DNA of 64,000 nt from Crocinitomix algicola (GTDB lineage: Bacteria > Bacteroidota > Bacteroidia > Flavobacteriales_D > Crocinitomicaceae). The stretch covers positions 62,001 to 126,000 of the forward strand of contig NZ_LYPF02000015.1 in NCBI RefSeq assembly GCF_001661595.2. The letters run 5' to 3'. The translations under genes were made by a program, and so were the position numbers. The notes beneath the pieces were generated by a model. It was given only the letters and a program-made list of their open reading frames with translations, was not told the origin of the DNA and did no database searches. Below, piece after piece: positions 45,736-55,040 of this stretch. Every line of letters begins with the position of its first letter. Position 1 is the first letter of the stretch.

Positions 45736-48357
45736 TTAACCGCCAACATATTTTTTAATTTCATTGAGTTTCATTAAAGCTTCCACGGGGGTCAAAGTAT
45801 TGATATCTATGTTTTCAATTTCCTCTTTAATCTGCATTAATACAGGATCATCCAATTGGAAAAAACTCAATTGCATATTCTCATCAGGGCTTATTTCTTT
45901 TTTTCCTCCATCTTTTAAATCTCCCGCATGATTTTTTTCTAATTGTGCCAAAATTTGATCTGCTCGCTGCAAAACAGGCTTCGGCATGCCAGCCATTTTT
46001 GCCACATGAATTCCGAAACTATGCGCACTTCCGCCCGGTACTAACTTGCGCATAAAAATAATTTTATTCCCCATCTCCTTCACCGATACATTATAATTTT
46101 TAATCCGTTCAAATTGTAAATGCATTTCATTTAATTCGTGGTAATGGGTGGCAAACAATGTTTTGGGTTTAGCAAGACCATTTTGGTGTAAAAATTCAGT
46201 TATGGACCACGCGATAGAAATACCATCGTATGTACTGGTTCCTCTACCTATTTCATCAAGTATTATCAAACTGCGCTCTGATAGATTATTTAATATACTC
46301 GCCGTCTCATTCATTTCAACCATAAAAGTTGATTCACCGGAAGATATATTATCTGATGCTCCAACTCGGGTAAACACTTTATCTATCAGTCCAAGTTTTG
46401 CAGAAGTTGCAGGAACAAAGCTTCCCATTTGTGCCATTAACGAAATTAAAGCTGTTTGTCTTAGTAAAGCAGATTTACCAGACATGTTTGGACCCGTGAT
46501 CATGATTATTTGTTGAGAATCGTTATCTAAATAAACATCATTGTTTATATACTCCTCTCCAACGGGTAATTGCTGCTCTATTACCGGATGTCTCCCCTCT
46601 TTAATATCGATAACCAAAGAATCGTTCATCACCGGTCGACAATAATTGTTTTTACGAGCAACCGAAGCAAAAGCATGTAAACAGTCTAATTTTGCAAGTT
46701 GAGAAGCATTGTGTTGAATCGGCGTTATGAAATCAGCCATTGATAATACCAAATCTGATAATAATTGACTTTCGAGATGATGAATTTTTTCTTCAGCACC
46801 TAAAATCTTTGCTTCATATTCTTTTAATTCTTCTGTAATATAGCGCTCTGCATTAACAAGTGTTTGTTTTCTAATCCAATCTTCAGGCACTTTATCTTTA
46901 TGGGTATTACGGACTTCAATATAATATCCAAAAACGTTATTAAAGGCAATTTTTATACTTGGTATCCCTGTTCGTTCAACTTCCCTTTCTCGCATTTGCT
47001 CAAGGTATGATTTGCCATTATTCAAAACATCCCTCAGTTCATCCAGTTCAGGGTGGATTCCATCGGCAATTACAGGTCCTTTTCCAACAGCTATTGCCGG
47101 ATCTTCATTAATTTCTCGATCAATGCGTTGTCGAAGACCAGTACAAGGGTTAAGTTGATCAGCAACCATGGGCAGTGCTTTTGCCTCAGCTAATTCACAT
47201 GCTTTTTTAATCGGTTCGATGGCTGCTAATGCTCTTTTTAGCTGTATAATTTCTTTAGGATTAATACGTGTGGTGGCCACTTTTGAGATAATCCGCTCTA
47301 AATCCCCAACTTCCTTAAGGTGGTTTTCAATTGTACTTTTAAAATCATCTTGTTGTAGGAAATAATCAACAATCTCGTGCCGCTCTTGGATTGGTGTTAA
47401 ATCTTTTAAAGGTAAAACCATCCAACGTCTCATCATCCTACTGCCAGGTGGAGTAATCGTCTGATCGACAATATCAATCAAGGTAACAGCTCCTTCGTTT
47501 TGCGAATAAAGTAGCTCCAAATTCCGAATGGTAAAACGATCCAACCAAACATATCGATCCTCTTCTATTCTTGAAATATTACGAATATGTCCAACTTTAT
47601 CATGCTGCGTTTGACTGAGGTAATGCAAGGCTGCACTACCGGCAATTACAGCTAAATTTAACTGGTCAACACCAAAGCCTTTTAAAGACTTAACCTCAAA
47701 ATGCTTCTCTAGATTTTCAAACGCAAAGTCATTAGTAAACACCCAATCCTCCAGTTTGTACGTATAAAATTTATCACTAAAATGTTCGAGGTATAACTTT
47801 TGCTTGCCTTTTTGAAAAAGTATCTCTTTTGGACCAAAACTTTGAATCAATTTATCGATGTATTCAAATCCACCTTCAGCGACCAAAAACTCACCTGTTG
47901 AGACATCTAAAAACGAAACTCCAGCCTTTTTCCCTTCGAAATGAATGGCAGCCAAAAAATTATTTTCATGCCCATTCAAAACTTTATCATTGTATGAAAC
48001 TCCAGGTGTAACAAGCTCTGTAACTCCTCGTTTTACAATTTTTTTGGTTAGTTTTGGGTCTTCTAATTGATCGCATATCGCCACTCGAATTCCTGCTCGA
48101 ACTAATTTCGGCAAGTAAGTATCAAGCGAATGATGAGGAAAACCTGCCAATTCAGTTTCTGACGGACTATCTTTTCCTCGTTTAGTTAAAATGATATTAA
48201 GAATATTGGACGCTTTTATAGCATCCTCACCAAAAGTTTCATAAAAGTCGCCAACTCTAAACAATAACATCGCATCAGGATATTTCATCTTGATTTGATT
48301 ATACTGCTTCATTAATGGCGTTTCACCACTTTTTTTACTTGCTTTTTTTTTCGCCAC
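45736..48357 (-). CDS. mutS: DNA mismatch repair protein MutS
   Basis: An 873-residue MutS that recognises mismatches and recruits MutL. The mismatch-binding N-terminus has [16 protein letters not shown] with the Phe-x-Glu-type motif. Connector, lever and clamp domains follow. The ATPase has Walker [14 protein letters not shown], Walker [16 protein letters not shown] and the following [10 protein letters not shown]. It is preceded by a short lysine-rich leader ([12 protein letters not shown]) that is common in this phylum. Full length. Probably monocistronic. Confidence 0.98.
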   Translation of the reverse strand: MAKKKASKKSGETPLMKQYNQIKMKYPDAMLLFRVGDFYETFGEDAIKASNILNIILTKRGKDSPSETELAGFPHHSLDTYLPKLVRAGIRVAICDQLEDPKLTKKIVKRGVTELVTPGVSYNDKVLNGHENNFLAAIHFEGKKAGVSFLDVSTGEFLVAEGGFEYIDKLIQSFGPKEILFQKGKQKLYLEHFSDKFYTYKLEDWVFTNDFAFENLEKHFEVKSLKGFGVDQLNLAVIAGSAALHYLSQTQHDKVGHIRNISRIEEDRYVWLDRFTIRNLELLYSQNEGAVTLIDIVDQTITPPGSRMMRRWMVLPLKDLTPIQERHEIVDYFLQQDDFKSTIENHLKEVGDLERIISKVATTRINPKEIIQLKRALAAIEPIKKACELAEAKALPMVADQLNPCTGLRQRIDREINEDPAIAVGKGPVIADGIHPELDELRDVLNNGKSYLEQMREREVERTGIPSIKIAFNNVFGYYIEVRNTHKDKVPEDWIRKQTLVNAERYITEELKEYEAKILGAEEKIHHLESQLLSDLVLSMADFITPIQHNASQLAKLDCLHAFASVARKNNYCRPVMNDSLVIDIKEGRHPVIEQQLPVGEEYINNDVYLDNDSQQIIMITGPNMSGKSALLRQTALISLMAQMGSFVPATSAKLGLIDKVFTRVGASDNISSGESTFMVEMNETASILNNLSERSLIILDEIGRGTSTYDGISIAWSITEFLHQNGLAKPKTLFATHYHELNEMHLQFERIKNYNVSVKEMGNKIIFMRKLVPGGSAHSFGIHVAKMAGMPKPVLQRADQILAQLEKNHAGDLKDGGKKEISPDENMQLSFFQLDDPVLMQIKEEIENIDINTLTPVEALMKLNEIKKYVGG

Positions 48358-48462
48358 CTGATGTTGATTTTAGGAAAAACGAAAATACAGGATTGCCTGT
48401 GGATATTAAAATTTGGCCGCTAACACTTTTCAATATTTGTTAACAAGTAGCGCTTTTCATTA

Positions 48463-48885
48463 TTAAAGATTAACCTGTATCTCTGCATTTATTTGCAATA
48501 AGTCAGCAGCTAATTCTTTTTGATTGTTCGGAGAAATAATCACCTCATCGTATTTATTATACTTGATTAATAATCGATCAAATGAAGGCGCTGGCGCTGA
48601 GAGTTTTGAATTCGTTTTTTCGATTGAACGAATTTTCTCTACCGGAATATTTATCTTCATTAAAAACCCCGCTTTGATGAAAAATTGATTCTTATCGATA
48701 TAATATTTTGTTCCCATAAAGATGTACCCGACACCAATTGCCGAAATGAGCAATATTATACTTGGTAGAATTACTTCTGAAAAATCAGAATTTGAAGAAT
48801 AGATGAATGGAATTGGTGCGATACAAATTAACTCCACCAATATAACAAACCACCAATCAATTTTTACTTTATATGATTTATACAT
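48463..48885 (-). CDS. Bacterial PH-domain membrane protein
   Basis: A 140-residue protein. Two N-terminal membrane helices (about 11-30 and 38-58) precede a small bacterial PH-like domain (about 60-138): YYIDKNQFFIKAGFLMKINIPVEKIRSIEKT and FDRLLIKYNKYDEVIISPNNQKE. Such proteins bind membranes or partners and are widespread but undefined. It starts seven bases after the 44-residue membrane protein gene, so it is the last gene of a three-gene run. Confidence 0.82.
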   Translation of the reverse strand: MYKSYKVKIDWWFVILVELICIAPIPFIYSSNSDFSEVILPSIILLISAIGVGYIFMGTKYYIDKNQFFIKAGFLMKINIPVEKIRSIEKTNSKLSAPAPSFDRLLIKYNKYDEVIISPNNQKELAADLLQINAEIQVNL

Positions 48886-48892
48886 ACATCAA

Positions 48893-49027
48893 TTAATTAT
48901 CACGCTCTTCGAAATCCTCCTCCTTTTTAATTCGAATTCGCCTAAAAATCAAATAAATAATTAGAATCAATCCTACACCCCAAATTATTCCATGAATGCC
49001 AAAAACTATTTTAGTTACAACATCCAT
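48893..49027 (-). CDS. Small single-span membrane protein (44 residues)
   Basis: An ATG at 49027-49025 overlaps the stop of the YbjQ gene as TAATG and opens a 44-codon frame to TAA at 48893-48895. The product has one membrane helix (about residues 8-28; WGVGLILIIYLIF) followed by a basic stretch RRIRIKK and an acidic tail EEDFEERDN, a normal layout for a small anchored protein. Coupling on one side and the next start seven bases away on the other support a real gene. No family recognised. Confidence 0.7.
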   Translation of the reverse strand: MDVVTKIVFGIHGIIWGVGLILIIYLIFRRIRIKKEEDFEERDN

Positions 49028-49341
49028 TATTTGAGTTTTACAGCAGTGCCATAAGCCAAAATTTCAGAAGCACCTTGCATTACCATTGATGTGGTTAAGC
49101 GAATGTTTATAACTGCATCTGCTCCTAACTTTATCGCATCTTGTTCCATACGCTGCATAGCCTGTTCTCGAGATTGTGCTTGCAGTTTGGTATACTCGTC
49201 GATCTCCCCTCCTACTAGATTTTTTAATCCAGCGAAAATGTCTCTACCCACATTTCGCGCTCGAACTGTACTGCCTCTTGCAATGCCTAAAATTTCTTCA
49301 ATCTCCTTATTTGGAATTTTATCTGTTGTCGTTAAAATCAT
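49027..49341 (-). CDS. YbjQ-family protein (UPF0145/DUF74)
   Basis: A 104-residue YbjQ/DUF74 protein. The typical pattern is present: a glycine-rich start (EILGIARGSTVRARNVGRDI), an alpha-helical centre (AQSREQAMQRMEQDAIKLGADAVINI) and a beta end (LAYGTAVKL). These pentameric proteins are often described as heavy-metal-binding, with weak support. First gene of a coupled unit with the 44-residue membrane protein and the PH-domain protein. Confidence 0.92.
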   Translation of the reverse strand: MILTTTDKIPNKEIEEILGIARGSTVRARNVGRDIFAGLKNLVGGEIDEYTKLQAQSREQAMQRMEQDAIKLGADAVINIRLTTSMVMQGASEILAYGTAVKLK

Positions 49342-49424
49342 TGTTCAATTTTTACTCTAAAAATAATGATTTTTTTAGAATTTGTTCGGAATATTTGATC
49401 GTTTAAAACTCAAAAATTTAACTG

Positions 49425-49432
49425 TATATTTG
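49425..49432 (+). promoter_or_regulatory. -7 element abutting the 49437 lipoprotein start
   Basis: TATATTTG followed by four bases (GCTT) and ATG 49437. A leaderless transcript is predicted. No -33 TTG at normal spacing. Confidence 0.45.
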
Positions 49433-49436
49433 GCTT

Positions 49437-50195
49437 ATGTTTAAGGTGATTTCAATATTAGTCATAGCACTTTCAAGCTGTATAACTCGCACTGAAAAAG
49501 GGAAGTCAACTCCAGAAATTTCACCTATCAAAATAGGTAATGACGAATCTAAAACCTTAGAACAAGATGACAGACAAGTCATTGATTTAAAAAAACTCAA
49601 ATTTAAAGTCAATCCGCAGTCTGACACTCCCAATTTTAAAGGGGTAAATACCGCATTCTTTGGTCCAAAGATTGAGGAAAAAGATTATTTAAATGATAGT
49701 ATTGCGCAGCGCAAAGGAGACACTTTGATCATTCAACTAGAAAACGGAAAAAATAGTGTTTTCACAAACTATACCCCAAATGGTGAAGCGTCTTTTACCA
49801 ATACATCTTTGCATTATGAATATAGAGGAACCGTAGATAAATTCACCCAAATTGCCGTATTGTCTTATGAATATAGTTGGGTAATTCTTTTAAACCGTAT
49901 CAATGGAGACACAACACACGCGATAGGAAAAATAACAGCAGTTCCTAATTCTCCCTACTTTTTGGCTGCAAACGCCGACATTGAGTCGCGTTATACAACG
50001 AATGGCTTTCAACTTTATGAAAAAATTGATGGCATATTACATGCGGTTGCTATTTGTGAATTTTATACGTGGGGCCCAGAATTTGTACACTGGAAATCAT
50101 CCCACGAACTCGAAATTACCGCATCGAAATTAGGAAGAGCAGATAATAACTATAACCTAATTCATGAAAAACTTCTGTTAACACGATTAGAATGA
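49437..50195 (+). CDS. Putative lipoprotein of unknown function
   Basis: A 252-residue exported protein. A short hydrophobic N-terminus ends in a possible lipobox (IALSSC, C15). The mature part is hydrophilic and rich in beta strands, with LIIQLENGKNSVFTNYTPNGE and FYTWGPEFVHWKSSHELEITASK. It looks like the small beta-rich lipoproteins seen in Flavobacteriia. No named family recognised. Its stop overlaps the next start by four bases (ATGA), so it is coupled to the YdeI-like gene. Confidence 0.7.
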   Translation: MFKVISILVIALSSCITRTEKGKSTPEISPIKIGNDESKTLEQDDRQVIDLKKLKFKVNPQSDTPNFKGVNTAFFGPKIEEKDYLNDSIAQRKGDTLIIQLENGKNSVFTNYTPNGEASFTNTSLHYEYRGTVDKFTQIAVLSYEYSWVILLNRINGDTTHAIGKITAVPNSPYFLAANADIESRYTTNGFQLYEKIDGILHAVAICEFYTWGPEFVHWKSSHELEITASKLGRADNNYNLIHEKLLLTRLE

Positions 50196-50770
50196 AAGAA
50201 GAATACGATTGTTTCTATCCAACGAGTACGGAAGAATGGCGAGCATGGTTAGCTGAAAATCATGCCAAAAAAGATTCCATTTGGGTAATATTTTATAAAA
50301 AAAGTTCAAAAGAACCCAGCATAACTTGGAGTGAAGCCGTGGATGAAGCCATTTGTTTTGGTTGGATTGACAGTTTAAAAAAAACAATTGATGAGCGATC
50401 TTACCGTCAAGTTTTCACCCCTCGAAAACCAAAAAGTGGTTGGTCAAAAATTAATAAAGAGAAAGTGATAAAACTAACGCAGCTAAAAAAAATGAGACCT
50501 GCGGGAATTGCAGCTGTTGAACGAGCAAAACAAAATGGGATGTGGGAACTTTTGGATAATATAGAAGCATTAATCCTTCCTTCTGAACTAGAAGCGACCT
50601 TTAAGGTTGAACCATCAGCACGTGAATTCTACTCCTCATTATCCAACAGTAAAAAAAAGGGTGTTTTATACTGGGTAATTTCGGCAAAGCGACCAGCAAC
50701 AAAAGCAAAGCGCATCGAAGAGTTTCTAAAATTCGCAGCGGAAGATAAATTACCCAATAGGTTTGGATAA
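50192..50770 (+). CDS. YdeI/OmpD-associated family protein
   Basis: A 192-residue YdeI-family (OmdA-type) protein. Diagnostic blocks are FYPTSTEEWRAWLAENHAKK, ITWSEAVDEAICFGWIDSLKK, RSYRQVFTPRKPKSGWSKINK and WVISAKRPATKAKRIEEFL. The family is cytoplasmic; a link to OmpD and stress or antimicrobial-peptide resistance is reported for Salmonella, but the mechanism is unknown. Translationally coupled to the preceding lipoprotein gene. Confidence 0.92.
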   Translation: MKEEYDCFYPTSTEEWRAWLAENHAKKDSIWVIFYKKSSKEPSITWSEAVDEAICFGWIDSLKKTIDERSYRQVFTPRKPKSGWSKINKEKVIKLTQLKKMRPAGIAAVERAKQNGMWELLDNIEALILPSELEATFKVEPSAREFYSSLSNSKKKGVLYWVISAKRPATKAKRIEEFLKFAAEDKLPNRFG

Positions 50771-50776
50771 TCAAAA

Positions 50777-50809
50777 AAACCCTTCAACATAGAAGAGGTT
50801 TTGTTTTGG
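50777..50809 (+). terminator. Terminator of the lipoprotein-YdeI operon
   Basis: AAACCCTTC (50777-50785) pairs with GAAGAGGTTT (50792-50801), with one bulged A and a T-rich tail. Confidence 0.65.
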
Positions 50810-50862
50810 ATTGCTGCTTAAATCCTAGCAGCTTTATTGAACATTTACAGTTTTACAAGTTT

Positions 50863-51804
50863 TTAATCTTTCCAATAAGGTAAGGCAAGTTGTTTGTAAT
50901 AATTCTCTAAATCACTATAAGACAGATTATTTGCTAGCCAATACAACAATACGTATAGCTCGTATTTATATAATTCGTCCTTATCAATGGGTTGACTTTT
51001 CATTTCTTCGATGAACGCTTTCATTCTTTTAGAATCATCCTTACCATCCATCATATGGACGTAGTCAAAATAGTACTGCGCCGTAATGAGGTGATTGATA
51101 AATTCTGATTTTTGAGGTAATTGATCTAAAAATGCATTTACTTCATCCATTGATCCTCCCCATTTTGGCGAAATAGCCGAAAAATAACTGAAATTCAATT
51201 CTGCATGATTTTCATCTTCTTGAACTGCATTTTGATAAGTGTCTTTAATCAAATCACGTTCGACATTTAATGCTTTATAAATCTTTAAGAGGAGTGCATT
51301 AATATTCAATCGATATTTAGAATCTTCGTTAGTAGACTTTAATAATTCTTTTGCCTCAACGAGTTTATACTTAAAATTGGCCAGGTTTTTTTCTGAGACG
51401 GTGTCAACAGTATCTCTACCTCGTATTTCCCATGCATCAAATACAAGTTTATAGGCTTTAATTACTTTTGGTAAATCCGATCGTGTTTCTGAGTTTAACC
51501 ATGAATTAACATCTGTTTCATTCGCATATTGAGCTAATGACCGAAAAGCAAAAGTTCGATAACTACCCTTTAGTGAATCTATTCGCTTTTGAACTCCTAA
51601 ACGGTTACCTTCATTCATTAAGCGATTAAGCTCTTTAAACTCTTCTAAACCAAGCGAATTATCTTCTTTAAATTTATATTTTGTAAATCTATTGATTAAG
51701 TTATCTAATGGATCAAAATTCAAATATTTACTCAAAAGCGCCAAAACACCGAAGCCTATTAAAATCCATTTCACATATGGATAACTTTCAAAAAATTCAT
51801 TCAT
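50863..51804 (-). CDS. Membrane-anchored helical-repeat protein of unknown function
   Basis: A 313-residue protein. One N-terminal membrane helix (about 10-27; VKWILIGFGVLALLSKY) anchors a hydrophilic helical part, probably TPR-like, with acidic and basic helices (LEEFKELNRLMNEGNRLGV, AELNFSYFSAISPKWGGSMD, YELYVLLYWLANNLS). No named family recognised. It ends SDLENYYKQLALPYWKD. It stands alone on the minus strand, 135 bases downstream of the membrane receptor/regulator gene. Confidence 0.65.
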   Translation of the reverse strand: MNEFFESYPYVKWILIGFGVLALLSKYLNFDPLDNLINRFTKYKFKEDNSLGLEEFKELNRLMNEGNRLGVQKRIDSLKGSYRTFAFRSLAQYANETDVNSWLNSETRSDLPKVIKAYKLVFDAWEIRGRDTVDTVSEKNLANFKYKLVEAKELLKSTNEDSKYRLNINALLLKIYKALNVERDLIKDTYQNAVQEDENHAELNFSYFSAISPKWGGSMDEVNAFLDQLPQKSEFINHLITAQYYFDYVHMMDGKDDSKRMKAFIEEMKSQPIDKDELYKYELYVLLYWLANNLSYSDLENYYKQLALPYWKD

Positions 51805-51939
51805 TTTTTTCTAATTTCAATTACAATAATTCTTTTAATCAAACCTACAAAAAGAATTGAATTTAGCAAGTAAATTCAGGGGGACAATTCGGGGTACCCG
51901 ATTTTAAAGCACTACAAAACAACAGGTTATTTATAACAA

Positions 51940-53481
51940 CTAAATCGCTTTTAAATAATCTTTCAAATTAATAGTACCATTCAATTTCATTTTTTTTCGA
52001 GCTCTGCTTCTGGCTTTTTTAACACTATCTGGTGCTATTTTTAAAACTTCGGCAATCTCTTTTTGCGAATAGCCCACTCTAATTAATGTTAATAATCTAA
52101 CTTCTGATTTAGTCAAATCATTATGCATATTTACAAGAGATTCTAGGAAGTTTGGACTTAAGTCGCTTAGCTTATTTTTAAATTGGTCCCATTCGGATTC
52201 ATTGTTGAGTGAATTTTCAATGAGTTTAAAAATTCCAGCAAACTCTATTTTCTTAGCATTTTCGTTGTTTATTTTATCTAATTCCAACTGTTTCATCTGC
52301 AACTCATTTTCCAGGTTTTGACTTACAATCAGCTTCTTTTTCACCAAAATTGAAATAAAATAGGTAAATCCGATAAACTCAAAAATAGTTCCGATTTTAA
52401 AATAGGAAAATGGATCTCCAGGCAATATCGTTGTATGGCTATCTACAAGGCCTAGAGTGACAAATAAGACAAAAACTGAGTATGAAATTAAGTAATAGGT
52501 TGACTTTTGCTTTCTTTTTTTTAAGGCAATAAACACAATGGTAAAGGCTAAGATAATCCATATAAACCCAAAAATATTCTCCAGCATGTGTAAGTTGCCA
52601 ACCGAGGAATAATAATAAACAAGTTGATAGACTGTAGGAACACCCAACGTAAGAAACAACATCATTTTAATAAATCGGTAAAATTTGGGATTCGTAATTT
52701 TCGTTTCCAAAAAACGCGTACAAAATAAAATGCTGGTTAGAATCCATAAACGAATGGCAATAAACATGAAATGATCAACAACTAAATGAGTTAAACCAAT
52801 CCCATATAAGCGCCCCTCAACAAATAAATACATCAAGCAGCCAAAGACAATGTAAATGCAATAATAAAAATAAATGCTATTCTTTATCAGCCTGGAATAA
52901 AAGAGATTGATTATTAAAATAATAAAAATTGCGCCATAAAAAATTGTGTCAAAAACAAGCGTTTGATGTTGAATTTCAGAAAAGGATTCTTCTGTTATAA
53001 TACTTGGTGTTGCCTGCAGAATACGACCATCACTAGATGTACTAATTAAATATTTACTATTTGCTGTAGGAGAAAGTTCCAATACAAAATTGGGTTTTGA
53101 AAAATTTACGCTTCGATGATCTTGATAAGCTGTGTCAACATCTGGCTTTAAATAACTATAGCGCTGTGCATTAGAATCCCATTTATAAAAACGATAATTT
53201 CTATTGATTAAATCGTTGCACAATAAAACTACCCGACTTAATTTTTCCGTTTTTTCGAAATCTACTTTGATCCACACCTTCCCTTTAAAGAAACCTAAAT
53301 CCAAATTTTGATCATCGACAAATTTAATATCGTTGTGCCATGCCTGACTATTTTCTTCTAATACTGCAGTTTGAATGGAGTATTTTACCTGAGTTAAATT
53401 CGAGTTTTGGCAAGATGTCATCACAGAGACTACAACTAATAGGCATAAATAATACTTTAGTATCAGTTTATTAAAGGTCAT
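51940..53481 (-). CDS. 7TM-DISM receptor fused to a LuxR-type DNA-binding domain
   Basis: A 513-residue membrane one-component regulator. The N-terminus has a signal with a possible lipobox (VMTSC, C24). An extracytoplasmic 7TMR-DISMED2-like domain covers about 30-165 (WHNDIKFVDDQNLDLGFFKGKVWIKVDF). Seven membrane helices follow (about 175-385), then a coiled coil (about 385-420; LENELQMKQLELDKINNEN). A C-terminal helix-turn-helix of LuxR type ends it (LTKSEVRLLTLIRVGYSQKEIAEVLKIAPDSVKKARSRARKKM). No kinase is present, so it would sense a ligand outside and bind DNA directly. Target genes are unknown. Confidence 0.87.
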   Translation of the reverse strand: MTFNKLILKYYLCLLVVVSVMTSCQNSNLTQVKYSIQTAVLEENSQAWHNDIKFVDDQNLDLGFFKGKVWIKVDFEKTEKLSRVVLLCNDLINRNYRFYKWDSNAQRYSYLKPDVDTAYQDHRSVNFSKPNFVLELSPTANSKYLISTSSDGRILQATPSIITEESFSEIQHQTLVFDTIFYGAIFIILIINLFYSRLIKNSIYFYYCIYIVFGCLMYLFVEGRLYGIGLTHLVVDHFMFIAIRLWILTSILFCTRFLETKITNPKFYRFIKMMLFLTLGVPTVYQLVYYYSSVGNLHMLENIFGFIWIILAFTIVFIALKKRKQKSTYYLISYSVFVLFVTLGLVDSHTTILPGDPFSYFKIGTIFEFIGFTYFISILVKKKLIVSQNLENELQMKQLELDKINNENAKKIEFAGIFKLIENSLNNESEWDQFKNKLSDLSPNFLESLVNMHNDLTKSEVRLLTLIRVGYSQKEIAEVLKIAPDSVKKARSRARKKMKLNGTINLKDYLKAI

Positions 53482-53668
53482 AACTATTTAATCAAGATAG
53501 AACAAAAATGGGGTAAAAAGTAGAACAATCAGCTAATCGGCCAGGGAAAGTTTTGAGTGTACGTTTTCGTTGCATCACTCTTGAATTACTTTGTTAAATT
53601 CTTCCTAAATTTTTAAGGACACCAATCTTTTTCTTAAATTTATTCAAGTCACTGAAAACTAACGAATC

Positions 53669-54190
53669 ATGAAGACTCAACTCCTTTGCATTTTACTAAT
53701 TCTTTCCGCGATATTCTTTCAAAGTTGCACAAATACCCAACAAAGCGATTCATTCAATACAGTAACTCTCAACGAAATTGCACCGCAATTGGGAGCCAAT
53801 CAATTGTATGAACTTCCTGAAAAAGCGGACTTTATTGATGAATTATTAAATCTTATTGTTTCACGAAAAGACAGTGTGCCTGTTGAATTTCCCGGATTAT
53901 ACGATTCGCTAGCCCTTCAAATACCCGCTGACACATTGGAGCAATTAGTCTTGGTCGATAAACTTGAAAAACAAGGATTTTCAATACAAAAATGGACAAG
54001 AGGTAATTTTGCCAATGGTCCTAGAATAGTTGTGGTAGAAATGGAAAAAGAAGATTGTCACTGTACGGTTAGTAAAAAATATTATGCGAATACAATTTCC
54101 TCTGAGCATTGGGAAATGACTGAAACTATTGCATGTACTCGTGGATCGGAATCTGAAATTGCACAATTTAAAGCAATTCGAAAAAAATAA
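53669..54190 (+). CDS. Lipoprotein of unknown function upstream of a GLPGLI gene
   Basis: A 173-residue lipoprotein with its lipobox ending at C20 (IFFQSC). The mature part is helical and acidic at first (ADFIDELLNLIVSRKDSVPVE) and ends in a beta segment with a cysteine pair (CHCTVSKKYY) and one more cysteine (IACTRG). No named family recognised. It precedes a GLPGLI gene by 57 bases in the same direction and may be co-transcribed with it and with the following receptor gene. Confidence 0.7.
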   Translation: MKTQLLCILLILSAIFFQSCTNTQQSDSFNTVTLNEIAPQLGANQLYELPEKADFIDELLNLIVSRKDSVPVEFPGLYDSLALQIPADTLEQLVLVDKLEKQGFSIQKWTRGNFANGPRIVVVEMEKEDCHCTVSKKYYANTISSEHWEMTETIACTRGSESEIAQFKAIRKK

Positions 54191-54247
54191 AAAAACCACG
54201 ATTAAACCTTCTTTACTTGTTCTGGTCAAAAGACTAAAATTGGAACA

Positions 54248-55027
54248 ATGAAACACTTTTTGAGCTTCTGCTTTTGTTTATTTATGGTCAGTAAGGCCTC
54301 ATTTTCTCAGATTAGCGGCGAAGCATTTTATCGAACAAAAATAGACGTCAGTAAAAGTCATCCACAACCACCGAGAGGTCCTATGGATGATACAAAACCA
54401 TTGTTAATGGAGTTTGGAAGTGTTTTAATTTTTGATCAGGATGAAGCAATTTATCGGTATCTAAAAACTAAGAACACGACCGAATTTTCAGATTCTCACG
54501 AAGACCGGAGAAAACAATTTATGATGAAACGACTGGCACCTGAGAATGACGTAATTTATACCAATACAGAATCTGGAAGAGTTGTATCACAAAAAGAATT
54601 CATGGATAAACTTTTCTTAATTGAAACGTCAATTTCTACAGACAAATGGAAAATGACAGGTGAAACAAAGCTTGTATCAGGTATGAACTGTATAAAAGCA
54701 GCGTATATTTCGGACACAACAGACGCTTCGGATTTTCAAAACACTTTTGTATGGTTTGCTCCTGAACTTCCCATAGCAGCAGGACCAGCTGGGTTTGGAG
54801 GATTACCTGGCTTGATTCTTTATATCAACGTAAATGACGGTGAACGAGAAATATCACTCGATCAGATAATCTTTAAACCAATTGATAAAAAAGAGTTGAA
54901 AGAGCCGAAAAAAGGAAAAAAAGTCACAAAAGAAGCCTTTGCCAGCATCGTAAGAAAAAAGCGCGAAGAGCAGCGTCAACATTTACAAGACAGAAGAAAT
55001 CAAGGAGGACCACCCCCTCACCATTAA
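54248..55027 (+). CDS. GLPGLI family protein
   Basis: A 259-residue exported GLPGLI protein (TIGR01200 type). The signal peptide is MKHFLSFCFCLFMVSKASFS. The naming motif is in FGGLPGLILYINV near residues 180-192, and the family's WKMTGETKLVSGMNCIKA precedes it. The basic C-terminal tail (KREEQRQHLQDRR) ends GPPPHH. GLPGLI proteins are periplasmic and their genes often stand beside TonB-type receptors, as here. The function is unknown. The receptor gene follows after 13 bases. Confidence 0.92.
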   Translation: MKHFLSFCFCLFMVSKASFSQISGEAFYRTKIDVSKSHPQPPRGPMDDTKPLLMEFGSVLIFDQDEAIYRYLKTKNTTEFSDSHEDRRKQFMMKRLAPENDVIYTNTESGRVVSQKEFMDKLFLIETSISTDKWKMTGETKLVSGMNCIKAAYISDTTDASDFQNTFVWFAPELPIAAGPAGFGGLPGLILYINVNDGEREISLDQIIFKPIDKKELKEPKKGKKVTKEAFASIVRKKREEQRQHLQDRRNQGGPPPHH

Positions 55028-55040
55028 ATCAAACTAAACC

